A DNA stretch of 64,000 nucleotides, taken from positions 186,001-250,000 of the forward strand of contig NZ_VMBH01000001.1 in the NCBI RefSeq assembly GCF_007559345.1, in the 5' to 3' direction. Shown here piece after piece: positions 43,449-52,883 of this stretch. The notes beneath the pieces are model-generated. The model did not search any database, was not told where the DNA came from, and saw only the letters and a list, made by a program, of their open reading frames with translations. The position numbers and the translations under genes were made by a program. Numbering within the stretch: the stretch's first letter is position 1; each line of letters starts with the position of its first letter. Source of the DNA: Cardinium endosymbiont of Dermatophagoides farinae (GTDB taxonomy: Bacteria; Bacteroidota; Bacteroidia; Cytophagales; Amoebophilaceae).

Positions 43449-43500
43449 GAGTCTTCGTTTTAAGTGTGTAAATATTTTTGAGATTGTATATTTATTTACA
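43449..43500. repeat. Decayed copy of the 68-bp palindromic element
   Basis: The left arm GAGTCTTCG then TTTTAAGTGTGTAAATATTT is well kept. The middle GAGATTGTATATTT and the right arm (TATTTACATAAG) have decayed. No target duplication is visible. Confidence 0.6.
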
Positions 43501-43523
43501 TAAGCTAAAATATTTACGTCAAT

Positions 43524-43653
43524 AGACCTTCTTCAAAACCTATTTGTGATCAGCAGTTTTTAGGAGAAGCGCAGTCGCCAGAATACTAAATGTATTTGAG
43601 GAGCATAGACAAGCGCCAAAATTGCCATTAGAAATAGGTTTTGCAGAAGGTCT
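43524..43653 (-). repeat. MITE-like repeat, copy 8
   Basis: A 130-bp reverse copy of a shorter variant. The flanking triplets AAT and CAT differ by one base. Confidence 0.85.
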
Positions 43654-43706
43654 CATGAAAAAAAAGATTTAGCTAAAGGTGGAATAAGCCAAGGCAATAA
43701 ATATTG

Positions 43707-43838
43707 AAAGGCTATCCCATAGATGATATCGGTACGCTTATTGGGTTATCGATGAAACAAATAGAGCACCTACAACAATCTGGTTACATAATAGAAAAAC
43801 TATCTATCTTTGATTTTGCACTACGATTATATCCCTAA
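43707..43838 (+). pseudogene. Rpn-family nuclease C-terminal remnant
   Basis: The frame KGYPIDDIGTLIGLSMKQIE, then HLQQSGYIIEKLSIFDFALR and LYP with a stop, matches the C-terminal tail of the Rpn gene (KGYPIEDIMFLTGLS). The nuclease core is missing. It ends 18 bp before DUF1703 copy 4 in the same direction. Confidence 0.65.
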
Positions 43839-43856
43839 AAATAAAAGGAATAGAAT

Positions 43857-45682
43857 ATGGATTCTAAAAAAGGAGATAAAGCGCTAAAAATAGCGGACCA
43901 ACAAGGATACGTGTCCCTAAGTATGCAAATTCCCGTTGGCAGCGCTGATGTCAAAGAGATGATTGCACAAAAGTTGTATGCAGATAAAACTGCCTATATC
44001 ACTAAACTATTTAATACGAATGGTATATATTATTTCTTTACACGACCACGTAGATTTGGTAAATCTCTACTACTAGATACCATAGACCAAATAGCAAAAG
44101 GGAATAAAGAATTATTCAAGGCATGTGCTATTTATAAAGATAAAACCTATAAGTGGAAAAGATATCCGGTCATTTGGTTCAATTTCTCAAAGTTGGCTAA
44201 GGATAGTTCAGAAAAACTACAAAACAACTTGATAGACATATTATATTCCTTTGCTAAAAATTATACTATAGATAGAAATGAAATAGATCCTATTATAGGT
44301 GAACCAACCGTGGAAGGTACACTAGAAAAGTTGATTAATGCGTTAACAAAACTAGATAACGGTTATGAACCTACTCCTATTATCTTAATTGATGAATATG
44401 ATAGTCCATTAATATCTTGTGAAAAAGAACAGTATGAAGCAGTACTTTCTGTTCTTAGTTCGTTTTTTAAAGTTTTAAAAGCGCGCCAGAAGGATTGTAA
44501 ATTTATTTTTGTAACAGGCGTAACTAAATTTCACCTATCTGGCCTTACCTCAGGGGCTAACTCGGCCAATGATATATCCTTGCATGAGGACTATGCAGGG
44601 ATGTTGGGCTATACAGAAGAGGATATTGAAAAACTGTTTTTTGATGATAAACAGCTATATATTAATGAAGTAATAACCAGTCTACAGGAAAACTGGGGTA
44701 AAGCAGACAACTATACAGATGAACAATTAAAACAAGCGTTAAAAGATTATTACAATGGCTACTGTTTTAGTCGCAATAAGCGTGTAAGGCGGATGTATAA
44801 CCCAGACTCCATATTGAAGTTCTTTAAAGATAAATCATTTGGTAATTACTGGTCTAACTCTGGTAATCCTGCCATCTTACTACAACAAATAAAAAACAAT
44901 ATCAATAGATTTACTGTCCTTTGGGATCAATCTAGTTTTCCAATCAGTCAGCTAGACTTTGAAACCCCAGCAGGCGCTCTTTTCGAGATAGCTTTATTTC
45001 CTTTAATGTACCAAACAGGTTATCTGACCTTAGATCCTAATGGATTTAAAGCAGACACACGAGCAGATAAAAACGCAACGGACTACTATTTAAAGTTTCC
45101 GAATCAGGAAGTGCAATCTGCTTTAAAGCTGACTTTATCTAGGTTTGTAGTTCAAAAACAACAGGAAACAGGAATAGCATATAGCGATTCTATTTTAGAA
45201 GCATTAAGAAATGAGAAGTGGTGTGGCTTTTTAAATCTTATTAAAGGGCTTGCTTATCTAAAGCAGGTTACCATTTTCTAGATAAAACAGAAAGGAGCTT
45301 TCATGGTGCTTTATATTCCTTTTTAAATGGTGTTTTTCATATCACGGAGGGGATGCAAGTGAATGCTGAACTAGCTAGTGGATTGGGCCGTTTGGATATC
45401 GCGCTAGAGGATAAATTGCACCAAACCGCTTACATTTTTGAGTTAAAAGTAGGAAAATCAGTTTCAGAAGCGTTACAGCAGATCTACGATAGAGATTACA
45501 GCATGTCATTCCATACATGCGCTAAAAAAGTATGCGTAGGGTTAAAATGTGATCCTGTAAGACTCAATATTACGGAAGCAGCTATTGAAGTACACCAACG
45601 CAATGAAGAACATGCTTTTCAGGTGATGCCGCGTAAAAACTTTGCAGTGAACGCTATGGGGTATTTTCAAGAAGTAAGGTAG
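43857..45682 (+). pseudogene. AAA-ATPase-like / DUF1703 protein, copy 4, one-base frameshift
   Basis: This is the longest continuous copy. The first frame (43857-45281) covers YADKTAYITKLF, TRPRRFGKSLLLDT, LIDEYDSPLIS, GLTSGANSANDIS and most of the second half. After NLIKG the frame is lost because copy 1 has AAGGGAGCTTGC where this copy has AAAGGGCTTGC (one A fewer, near 45248). The nuclease-like end (GRLDIALEDK, YIFELKVGKS) continues to 45682 and ends YFQEVR. Confidence 0.85.
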
Positions 45683-45872
45683 AAACGCATATTCCCATTT
45701 TGTTGGCTCCTATTTTTGTCCGAGTTTTTCAGTCCATGATAGGTTAGTCACAATTTTTTACAAGGTCTCTTTTTGCTTGTTTCATTTTTCCAGAAAGCTA
45801 AAAGACCGATATTTTTCCTTAAGTTGGTCTCATTTATAAAATAGCGCGTAGGATCGTAAAAAGTGGTATACA

Positions 45873-45934
45873 GTTGAGTATTCTGGCACTGCTCCTAAAA
45901 ATTGCGCACCACAAGTAGTTTTTGAAAGGGGTCT
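45873..45934 (+). repeat. Partial, diverged MITE-like repeat
   Basis: The right half of the diverged subfamily seen at 31022-31147 is present (GAGTATTCTGGCACTGC, GCGCACCACAAGTAG, GGGGTCT). The left half is missing. Confidence 0.5.
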
Positions 45935-45975
45935 ATTGCTTACTTTTTCCTTATACTTGGTAATATGTTGTATGA

Positions 45976-46779
45976 ATGGTTATGCTAATCGCTAAGCTCT
46001 GGCACTTTTTAGTCGTATTATTTAGACCACGCTTATGGTGGTTTGTTGCGGTGCTCTCTGCTTTTGCAGCGGATGAAAAAGTACTTGAAATCTTGGAGAA
46101 AACTGTAGATGAAAAAGCACTTGAAATCTTGGATAAAACTTCTGCCTATTACCAAGGACTGGAAGACTTTAGAGCGGTCTATGGCGTGACCATTAAATAT
46201 CCAGAAGAGGATACCGTTCAGTGTGGTAAAATGGAGATCACTGCTCGAGGGCAGCAATATAGGCTATCCTATGGCAAAAAAAAGACTATAACGGATAGAA
46301 AAACCGTTGATAAAAAAGAGACTATAACGGATGGAAAAACCGTTTGGGTATATGATGAAGATCTAAACGAGGTTACCATTAGCGAGTATGCTAAAACAGA
46401 CTCCGATTTAAATTTCGCTGAATTATATAATCTCTATCAACAAGGGTATCAATCCGTTTATATTGGAGAACGTATCGTACACAAAACCAAGAATATAATA
46501 CGAGATATTGTCCAGTTAACACCGCTTGATGAGGGTAGCAGTTTTAAAAGTATTACCCTTGAAGTGGATCGTGCTACCGCACAAATTCATAGATGGGAAG
46601 TAGTACAAAACGAAGAAACGAGGTATATTTGTACAGTTTGTAGATTTTCCGTTAACATTCCGCTATCAGATGACTATTTTACCTTTGATATGGGTGCACA
46701 TCCGGGCGTAGAGGTTATAGATCTCCGGGAGAGTGAAGAAGAGCAGTGTGAAAAAACGGCTGATGTAGATGAAGGGTAG
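45976..46779 (+). CDS. lolA: LolA-like outer-membrane lipoprotein carrier
   Basis: LolA shuttles lipoproteins across the periplasm. The N-terminal hydrophobic segment (LWHFLVVLFRPRLWWFVAVLSAFA) is a signal peptide candidate. The mature part has the LolA pattern: ILDKTSAYYQGLEDFRAVYGV, GKMEITARGQQYRLSYG, TVWVYDEDLNEV and RYICTVCRFSVNIPLSDDYFTF. Two short internal duplications are visible: EKVLEILEKTVDEKALEILDKT-like near the start and TITDRKTV/TITDGKTV in the middle. The gene is intact, and a MITE begins three bases after its stop. Confidence 0.75.
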   Translation: MVMLIAKLWHFLVVLFRPRLWWFVAVLSAFAADEKVLEILEKTVDEKALEILDKTSAYYQGLEDFRAVYGVTIKYPEEDTVQCGKMEITARGQQYRLSYGKKKTITDRKTVDKKETITDGKTVWVYDEDLNEVTISEYAKTDSDLNFAELYNLYQQGYQSVYIGERIVHKTKNIIRDIVQLTPLDEGSSFKSITLEVDRATAQIHRWEVVQNEETRYICTVCRFSVNIPLSDDYFTFDMGAHPGVEVIDLRESEEEQCEKTADVDEG

Positions 46780-46782
46780 TAT

Positions 46783-46909
46783 AGACCTTCTTCAAAACCT
46801 ATTTGTGATCAGCAGTTTTTAGGAGAAGTGCAGTCGCCAGAATACTAAATGTATTTGAGGAGCATAGACCACAAAATTGCCATTTAGCAATAGGTTTTGC
46901 AGAAGGTCT
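46783..46909 (-). repeat. MITE-like repeat, copy 9
   Basis: A 127-bp reverse copy of the short variant, with a perfect TAT duplication (46780-46782 and 46910-46912). It lies directly after lolA and could act as its terminator hairpin. Confidence 0.9.
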
Positions 46910-47012
46910 TATGTAGGCTCGTTGTTTCCATAGCACCGGATCGGATCCCCTGGATCGACGTGCAAGTTACCAGTGGTGTTTCGAAAGAAGTCTACTATAT
47001 AATTTACTATTT

Positions 47013-47573
47013 ATGGAAGTTATTCAACAACATTTAGACGAAGCTGAGCGCAGCATGGATAAAGCTTATATCCATGCGCAGGATGCTTTTGCAAAGATTA
47101 ATGCAGGACGTGCGCTACCTACTATGTTACACCATTTGATGGTGTCTTACTATGGGAATCCAACACCACTCCATCAAATCGCTGCTATTAGTACTGCTGA
47201 TCCGCGTACTTTGACGGTTCAACCATGGGAACAAAGTATGATTCCCCATATAGAAAAAGCGATTGCAGAGAGTCAGCTTGGATTTTCTACTAGAAATGAT
47301 GGCCGTGTCGTTATGGTTATGCTGCCTCCTCCTTCTGAAGAAAGACGCAAGAGTTTGGTAAAGCTTATTAAAAATGAAGCGGAAAAAGGAAGAGTGGTGA
47401 TTCGAAATCTTCGCCGTGACTATAAAGAAATGCTCAAGGCTACGCAAAAAGATGGTATACCAGAAGATGCTATAAAAAGGGCAGAGAAAAAATTACAAGA
47501 GCTTACGGATGGCTACATTGATAAAATCAACCATCTTTTAGCCTTAAAAGAGGCAGATGTAATGGCTGTATAG
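47013..47573 (+). CDS. frr: Ribosome recycling factor
   Basis: RRF with EF-G splits the post-termination ribosome. The 186-residue length is normal. Typical signatures are INAGRALPTML (RTGRA-like), the DPRTLTVQPWEQSMI strand and PPPSEERRKSLVKLIKNEAEKGRVVIRNLRRD. The gene is intact. pyrH, often upstream in other bacteria, is not here. Confidence 0.95.
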   Translation: MEVIQQHLDEAERSMDKAYIHAQDAFAKINAGRALPTMLHHLMVSYYGNPTPLHQIAAISTADPRTLTVQPWEQSMIPHIEKAIAESQLGFSTRNDGRVVMVMLPPPSEERRKSLVKLIKNEAEKGRVVIRNLRRDYKEMLKATQKDGIPEDAIKRAEKKLQELTDGYIDKINHLLALKEADVMAV

Positions 47574-47588
47574 TCCATCTGCTATATG

Positions 47589-47622
47589 AGACCTTCTGCA
47601 AAACCTATTGCTAAATGGCAAT
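47589..47622 (+). repeat. Left end of a MITE-like repeat (solo)
   Basis: It carries AGACCTTCTGCAAAACCTAT followed by TGCTAAATGGCAAT and then stops matching. The rest of the element is absent. It lies 39 bp upstream of sufC, where sufB would be expected. Confidence 0.75.
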
Positions 47623-47661
47623 AACGACATCATCCGATTTACTCAATAAGACAAAAAGATA

Positions 47662-48411
47662 ATGCTTACGATAGCAGATTTACATGTACATATAGGCAGT
47701 AAAAAAGTACTCAATGGCGTAAGCCTTCAAGTAGATGCAGGTCAGGTGCATGCGATTATGGGGCCCAATGGCGCGGGTAAAAGCACTTTAGCGGCTGTTT
47801 TAGCAGGTAAGCCTGGTTATGAAGTAACAGGAGGGCGTATCTTGCTGCATGGTCAAGATCTATTGCAGTTAGCGCCAGAGGCTAGGGCGGCACTTGGTCT
47901 TTTTTTAGCCTTTCAATATCCGGTTGAAATTCCAGGTGTAACGACCACTAATTTTTTGAAAACGGCGATCAACCAGATAAGAAAACAGGGGGAGCTGCCT
48001 CCTTTAGATGCTGTTGCCTTTTTGGCGCTTTTAAAAGAGAAGCGCAAACTACTCCGTATGGATGACGCTTTGGTGCAGCGTTCGCTCAATGAAGGCTTTT
48101 CAGGAGGCGAAAAGAAAAGAAATGAAATGTTGCAAATGGCTGTATTGGATCCTTCTTTGGCCATTTTGGATGAGACCGATTCTGGTTTGGATATTGATGC
48201 CTTAACTATTGTAGCGCAAGCCATCAATCAGTTGCGCGGGGCAGCCAATGCGATGGTATTGATTACCCATTACCAAAGGCTATTGGATCATGTGGTTCCA
48301 GATGTGGTTCATATTTTCTATGATGGAAAAATTATAGCATCCGGCGATTATACACTTGCCAAACGGTTGGAAAAAGAAGGGTATGCATGGATTACAAAAC
48401 TTCATTTATGA
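47662..48411 (+). CDS. sufC: SufC, Fe-S assembly ATPase
   Basis: SufC is the ABC-type ATPase of the SufBCD scaffold. The Walker A is MGPNGAGKSTL, the signature is GFSGGEKKRNEMLQM, and Walker B is LAILDETDSGLDIDAL, all typical of SufC. It is intact (249 residues). Its stop overlaps the sufD start as ATGA, so the two are translationally coupled. Confidence 0.95.
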   Translation: MLTIADLHVHIGSKKVLNGVSLQVDAGQVHAIMGPNGAGKSTLAAVLAGKPGYEVTGGRILLHGQDLLQLAPEARAALGLFLAFQYPVEIPGVTTTNFLKTAINQIRKQGELPPLDAVAFLALLKEKRKLLRMDDALVQRSLNEGFSGGEKKRNEMLQMAVLDPSLAILDETDSGLDIDALTIVAQAINQLRGAANAMVLITHYQRLLDHVVPDVVHIFYDGKIIASGDYTLAKRLEKEGYAWITKLHL

Positions 48412-49661
48412 TGGCATTTATAAATTGGTTGGCAGAGGCTTTTGCAACTTTTTCTACTACAGATCCTTGCTATACAGAGCGGCTATGCTTCTTTAATAAG
48501 GTAAGCCAGCCTGCTTTTATAGCCAGTCAAAAAGAAGCCTATACCAACCTTCGTGAACTCCTTGAGTTGTTGACGCGTCAGGCTTACCATTCCCATTTAC
48601 CGATTCAACCCGTTCTACCGGTGGGTGGGTATGCGCTTCCTGAAGCAGTGACCTTAACCTTTGTAAATGGCTGCCCATCTGGCGATCTTCATGCAGGGGT
48701 TGCGTTGCACAGCGTAGCAGCGCTACCCCTCTTCAAGCAGCAAGAGGTCTTGGACACTTATATGGCTGATATTGGAGCCAGTGATGATCTTTTTGTGCTA
48801 TTGAATAGGGTCCTCTCTCCAGACAGCTACCTGCTCGAGGTTACTGGGCAAAAAGTGATTGTTTTGCGGCATATTGTTACCGATGCTGCCCGTCATGTAG
48901 TCCCCCATCTGATGATTAAAGTAGGCAGGGAAAGCCAAGTAACCATAATAGAAAGCTGGCATATGGCAGCCTGTAACATGCCAGCTTTTATAAACAACTT
49001 GACCCATATTCTACTAGAAGAAGCTGCCCATCTAGTTTACCATACCCTTTACACAGATGCGCCCTCATGTTGCCAAGTAAATAGCCTCTATTGCAATCAA
49101 AAGGACCATAGCACTTTTACCCATCATACCTTTTCCTTTGGTGCTGCTATGTTGCGTATGCATATTAGGGCTCAAATGAATGGCAGCTATGCCCGTGCCA
49201 ACCTATATGGTCTATCTGCTCTTGCTGCAACAGAAAAAGTAGCACAACAGATCCAAGTGACCCATATTGCGCCCCATAGCCTGAGCAAACAACATTACAA
49301 ATCTATCCTAGGTGGTCAGTCAGTAGGTAGTTTTAGTGGTAAGATTTACCTAACACCTGCTGCACAGCAAACCAATGCTTACCAAACCAATAATGTGCTG
49401 ATTTTATCCGATGCAGCCCACCATTATGCCAAACCGCAATTGGAAATTTATGCAGATGATGTCAAATGTTCCCACGGTGCAACGGCTGGGCAGTTAGATG
49501 AAGCACAAATCTTTTACTTACAAACACGCGGCATAGCCGCTCCCTTAGCCAAAAGATTATTATTGGAAGCCTTTGGTAGTGAAATCATTGACTCCGTTAC
49601 GCTTGCACCATTGCAAGATTATTTGTCTGATCAGCTCGTAGCAAAGCTTGTAAATTTGTAG
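48408..49661 (+). CDS. sufD: SufD, Fe-S scaffold subunit
   Basis: SufD forms the SufBC2D scaffold. The C-terminal half carries the family pattern (AHHYAKPQLEIYADDVKCSHGATAGQLDEAQIFYLQTRG, reduced here in detail to the CSHGA motif at about residue 350). I chose the ATG at 48408, which overlaps the sufC stop by four bases; a longer frame from 48387 exists but would overlap sufC more. The gene is intact. Confidence 0.9.
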   Translation: MMAFINWLAEAFATFSTTDPCYTERLCFFNKVSQPAFIASQKEAYTNLRELLELLTRQAYHSHLPIQPVLPVGGYALPEAVTLTFVNGCPSGDLHAGVALHSVAALPLFKQQEVLDTYMADIGASDDLFVLLNRVLSPDSYLLEVTGQKVIVLRHIVTDAARHVVPHLMIKVGRESQVTIIESWHMAACNMPAFINNLTHILLEEAAHLVYHTLYTDAPSCCQVNSLYCNQKDHSTFTHHTFSFGAAMLRMHIRAQMNGSYARANLYGLSALAATEKVAQQIQVTHIAPHSLSKQHYKSILGGQSVGSFSGKIYLTPAAQQTNAYQTNNVLILSDAAHHYAKPQLEIYADDVKCSHGATAGQLDEAQIFYLQTRGIAAPLAKRLLLEAFGSEIIDSVTLAPLQDYLSDQLVAKLVNL

Positions 49662-49696
49662 TATCTTAGGTCTATTAACTTCGTCAACTCCTACTC

Positions 49697-50926
49697 ATGT
49701 TTGCTACGCGTCCTTTAGATATAGGCCAGATTAGGGCTTTGTTCCCTATTCTAAATCAACAGGTGCATCATACACCTTTGGTCTATTTTGACAATGCCGC
49801 TACGGTCCATAAGCCACTTTCTGTTATAGATTCTGCCATCCATTTTTATCAGCAGGATAATGCCAATATTCATCGCGGCGTGCATGCCTTAGCGGCTCGT
49901 TCTACGACCGCTTTAGAGGAAACCCGTCTGGCCGTACAAAAATTTATACATGCCCCTGAGGTAGAAAATATTGTTTTTACTTCAGGTACTACAGAAGCCA
50001 TTAACTTAATCGCAGCCACTTATGGAGCGATGGTAGTGGGTGAAGGAGATGAAGTGGTCATTTCTGAAATGGAGCATCATGCCAACCTCATTCCTTGGCA
50101 GCTGCTTTGTAAGCAACGAAAAGCTATTTTAAGGGTGATTCCTATAGATGACAAGGGGCAATTGGATCTTACCCATCTTTCGTTTACCACCCGCACCAAG
50201 ATCGTTGCATTGAGTTATGTTTCCAATACATTGGGCACCATTAATCCCATTAAAACCATTATCGATCAAGCACATGAAATAGGTGCCGTTGTGGTCATCG
50301 ATGGTGCGCAAGCAGTGGCCCATATGCCTATTAATGTTACCGACTTAGACTGTGATTTTTTTGTTTTTTCTGCCCATAAAATGTATGGACTTACTGGGTG
50401 TGGCATTTTATATGGTAAGAAAAAGTGGTTAGAAGCCATGCCGCCCTATCAGACAGGTGGTGGAATGGTCAAACAGGTTACTTTAAGAGAAGCCATCTAC
50501 CAAGATCCTCCCTATAAATTTGAAGCAGGCACACCACCATTGGCTGCTATTATCTCTTTTTCAGAAGCACTTAAGTTTATTTTAAGTATAGGCTATTCCA
50601 GGTTAGCTGCCCATGAAGACAGCTTATTGGCTTATGCATTGGCTGGTTTAAGCCGTATGCCAGCGGTACAATTGGTAGGTACTGCTACCCATAAAGTAGG
50701 TATTATTGCTTTTAATTTGGCTGGTATGCACCACTTAGATGTAGGTCTATTTTTAGACGCCAAAGGCATTGCCGTTCGTACAGGCCATTGTTGTACCCAG
50801 CCACTTATGGAAAGGCTGGGGATAGAGGGGGTGGTCCGTATTTCTTTTGCGGTCTATAATACCATTGAAGAAGTAGATCGGTTTTTCGATGCATTGCAAC
50901 AGATTATTTATAAAGGAACGTATTAG
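49697..50926 (+). CDS. sufS: SufS cysteine desulfurase
   Basis: SufS takes sulfur from cysteine with PLP. The PLP-lysine is in FSAHKMYGLTGCG, the DGAQAVAHM motif is present, and the catalytic Cys loop is AVRTGHCCTQPLM. The 409-residue length is usual. It lies 35 bp after sufD and one base before sufE, in one operon. Confidence 0.95.
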   Translation: MFATRPLDIGQIRALFPILNQQVHHTPLVYFDNAATVHKPLSVIDSAIHFYQQDNANIHRGVHALAARSTTALEETRLAVQKFIHAPEVENIVFTSGTTEAINLIAATYGAMVVGEGDEVVISEMEHHANLIPWQLLCKQRKAILRVIPIDDKGQLDLTHLSFTTRTKIVALSYVSNTLGTINPIKTIIDQAHEIGAVVVIDGAQAVAHMPINVTDLDCDFFVFSAHKMYGLTGCGILYGKKKWLEAMPPYQTGGGMVKQVTLREAIYQDPPYKFEAGTPPLAAIISFSEALKFILSIGYSRLAAHEDSLLAYALAGLSRMPAVQLVGTATHKVGIIAFNLAGMHHLDVGLFLDAKGIAVRTGHCCTQPLMERLGIEGVVRISFAVYNTIEEVDRFFDALQQIIYKGTY

Positions 50927-50927
50927 T

Positions 50928-51401
50928 ATGGTACAAATAGGATTTAAAACAGTGGATCAACACCAAGACGAAATCATAGATGCCTTTGCAACCTTGTCTG
51001 ATGATAGAGTCGCCATGCTGGACTACCTGATTGATTTAGGGAATACATTAGTCCCCATGGATCCCTTCTATAAGACAGCGGACTATTTGGTGCAAGGCTG
51101 TATGTCTAAGGTATGGGTAGCCCATACATGTATAGAAGAACGGCTATTTTTTCAAGCTGATAGCAATACCGCTATTACAAAAGGATTAATTGCTTTGCTA
51201 TTAAAGGTATTGTCTGGCCAATCTGTACAAGCTATTATAGCGGCCGATCTCTATTTTATAGAAGCCATTGGCATCCGTTCATTGATTGGATTTCAGCGTG
51301 CCAGCGGCTTGGCACATATGATTAAAACCCTCAAGCTAAGGGGGTTATCTACATTTAGTAGCAGTAACGCATCTATCATGCCTAATTATGGGCTCGTTTA
51401 A
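50928..51401 (+). CDS. sufE: SufE sulfur-acceptor protein
   Basis: SufE accepts persulfide from SufS. The acceptor Cys is in YLVQGCMSKVW, and LIALLLKVLSGQSV follows. ATG at 50928 (MVQIGFKTV) is the best start: it lies one base after the sufS stop with AAAGGAACG upstream. The protein has 157 residues. It closes the sufCDSE operon. Confidence 0.9.
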   Translation: MVQIGFKTVDQHQDEIIDAFATLSDDRVAMLDYLIDLGNTLVPMDPFYKTADYLVQGCMSKVWVAHTCIEERLFFQADSNTAITKGLIALLLKVLSGQSVQAIIAADLYFIEAIGIRSLIGFQRASGLAHMIKTLKLRGLSTFSSSNASIMPNYGLV

Positions 51402-51413
51402 GTAGCATCTAGT

Positions 51414-52883
51414 ATGAAAACCTATACTAACAACCAGGTACCATCTAATCTATCTGATACCCTTGCCGTTAATGCAAAGTGTCCCCCGCATGCCTTAGAT
51501 TTAGAAGAGGGCGTCTTGGGTGCATTGATGTTAGAGAAAGAAGCATTGGTGAGTGTGATTGATCTCTTGCGGCCTGAAAGTTTTTATAAAGAATCTCACC
51601 AGGAAATCTATCGAGCCATTCTACAGCTGTTTAATGACTCAGAGCCCATAGATATGCTTACGGTAGTCAATCAGTTGCGCAAGGATGGTAAATTGGCTGC
51701 AGTAGGCGGAAGCTATTATGTAAGCTATCTAACAACGCGCATTAGCTCTTCGGCCAATATTGAATTTCATGCCAGGGCTATTCTAGAATATGCCATGCGC
51801 AGAAAGCTAATAGAAATTTCCAGTATGGTTCAGAAGCATGCCTATGATCCTACTATGGATGTTTTTAATACTTTAGACCGCACGGAACAAGCACTATTTG
51901 AAGTTTCTGATGGAAACATTCGCAAGAGCTATCTAGAGATGCGTTCATTACTGGTAGAAGCCTTTGATAGTTTATCCAGTCGGCGTACCCGAGCCAATGG
52001 CCTTACTGGCATTCCAAGTGGGTTTACCGCTTTGGATCGTATTACCTCTGGTTGGCAGAAGTTTGATTTGATTATTATTGCTGCTAGGCCTGGTATGGGT
52101 AAAACTGCTTTTGTACTCTCTGCTTTACGCAATGCAGCTATAGATTATAAGACACCGGTGGCTATTTTTTCCTTAGAAATGGGTGCATTACAGCTCGTTA
52201 ATCGGTTGATATCAGCTGAAGCAGAGCTAGCCGGTGAAAAAATAAAGCAAGGTAAATTAATGGACCATGAGTGGGAACAATTGCTTCATAAGACGGCTGC
52301 GCTTTCCAGTGCCCCGATTTATGTAGATGATACGCCTGCACTTTCTGTCTTTGAACTGCGCACCAAATGTAGAAGGTTAAAAGCCAAACATGATATCCAA
52401 CTGGTGGTTATTGACTATTTGCAGTTGATGTCAGGCGATCCTAATAGAGGAGGGAGCAATCGCGAACAAGAGATTGCTTCGATTTCACGGGCGCTTAAAA
52501 GCATTGCCAAGGAGTTGGACATTGCGGTGGTGGCGCTTTCGCAGTTAAGCAGGGCAGTAGAAACACGTGGAGGAAGTAAACGGCCCCAATTATCTGATTT
52601 GCGTGAATCTGGTTCTATTGAACAAGATGCAGATCTTGTTTTATTTTTATATAGACCAGAATATTATGGACTAACAGAAGATGAGTCGGGCAATCCTACA
52701 CAGGGGCTAACAGAGGTTATTGTGGCCAAGCACCGGAATGGCGCATTAGATCAGGTCCATTTGCAATTTATGGGCCGATATATGAAATTTATGGATGCCG
52801 ATATGCCCCCTTCTATGGTTCAACCGGAACAGTTTGTCATTCATTCAAGCAAGGCCAATGCGTTAGATGATGCATCTGAATAG
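51414..52883 (+). CDS. dnaB: Replicative DNA helicase
   Basis: DnaB unwinds DNA at the replication fork as a hexamer. It has the N-terminal DnaB domain (PPHALDLEEGVLGALMLEKEA) and the RecA-like domain with ARPGMGKTAFVLS (Walker A), VAIFSLEMG, VVIDYLQLMSG and RAVETRGGSKRPQLSDLRESG. The gene is intact and normal in length (489 residues). It starts 12 bp after sufE. Confidence 0.95.
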   Translation: MKTYTNNQVPSNLSDTLAVNAKCPPHALDLEEGVLGALMLEKEALVSVIDLLRPESFYKESHQEIYRAILQLFNDSEPIDMLTVVNQLRKDGKLAAVGGSYYVSYLTTRISSSANIEFHARAILEYAMRRKLIEISSMVQKHAYDPTMDVFNTLDRTEQALFEVSDGNIRKSYLEMRSLLVEAFDSLSSRRTRANGLTGIPSGFTALDRITSGWQKFDLIIIAARPGMGKTAFVLSALRNAAIDYKTPVAIFSLEMGALQLVNRLISAEAELAGEKIKQGKLMDHEWEQLLHKTAALSSAPIYVDDTPALSVFELRTKCRRLKAKHDIQLVVIDYLQLMSGDPNRGGSNREQEIASISRALKSIAKELDIAVVALSQLSRAVETRGGSKRPQLSDLRESGSIEQDADLVLFLYRPEYYGLTEDESGNPTQGLTEVIVAKHRNGALDQVHLQFMGRYMKFMDADMPPSMVQPEQFVIHSSKANALDDASE

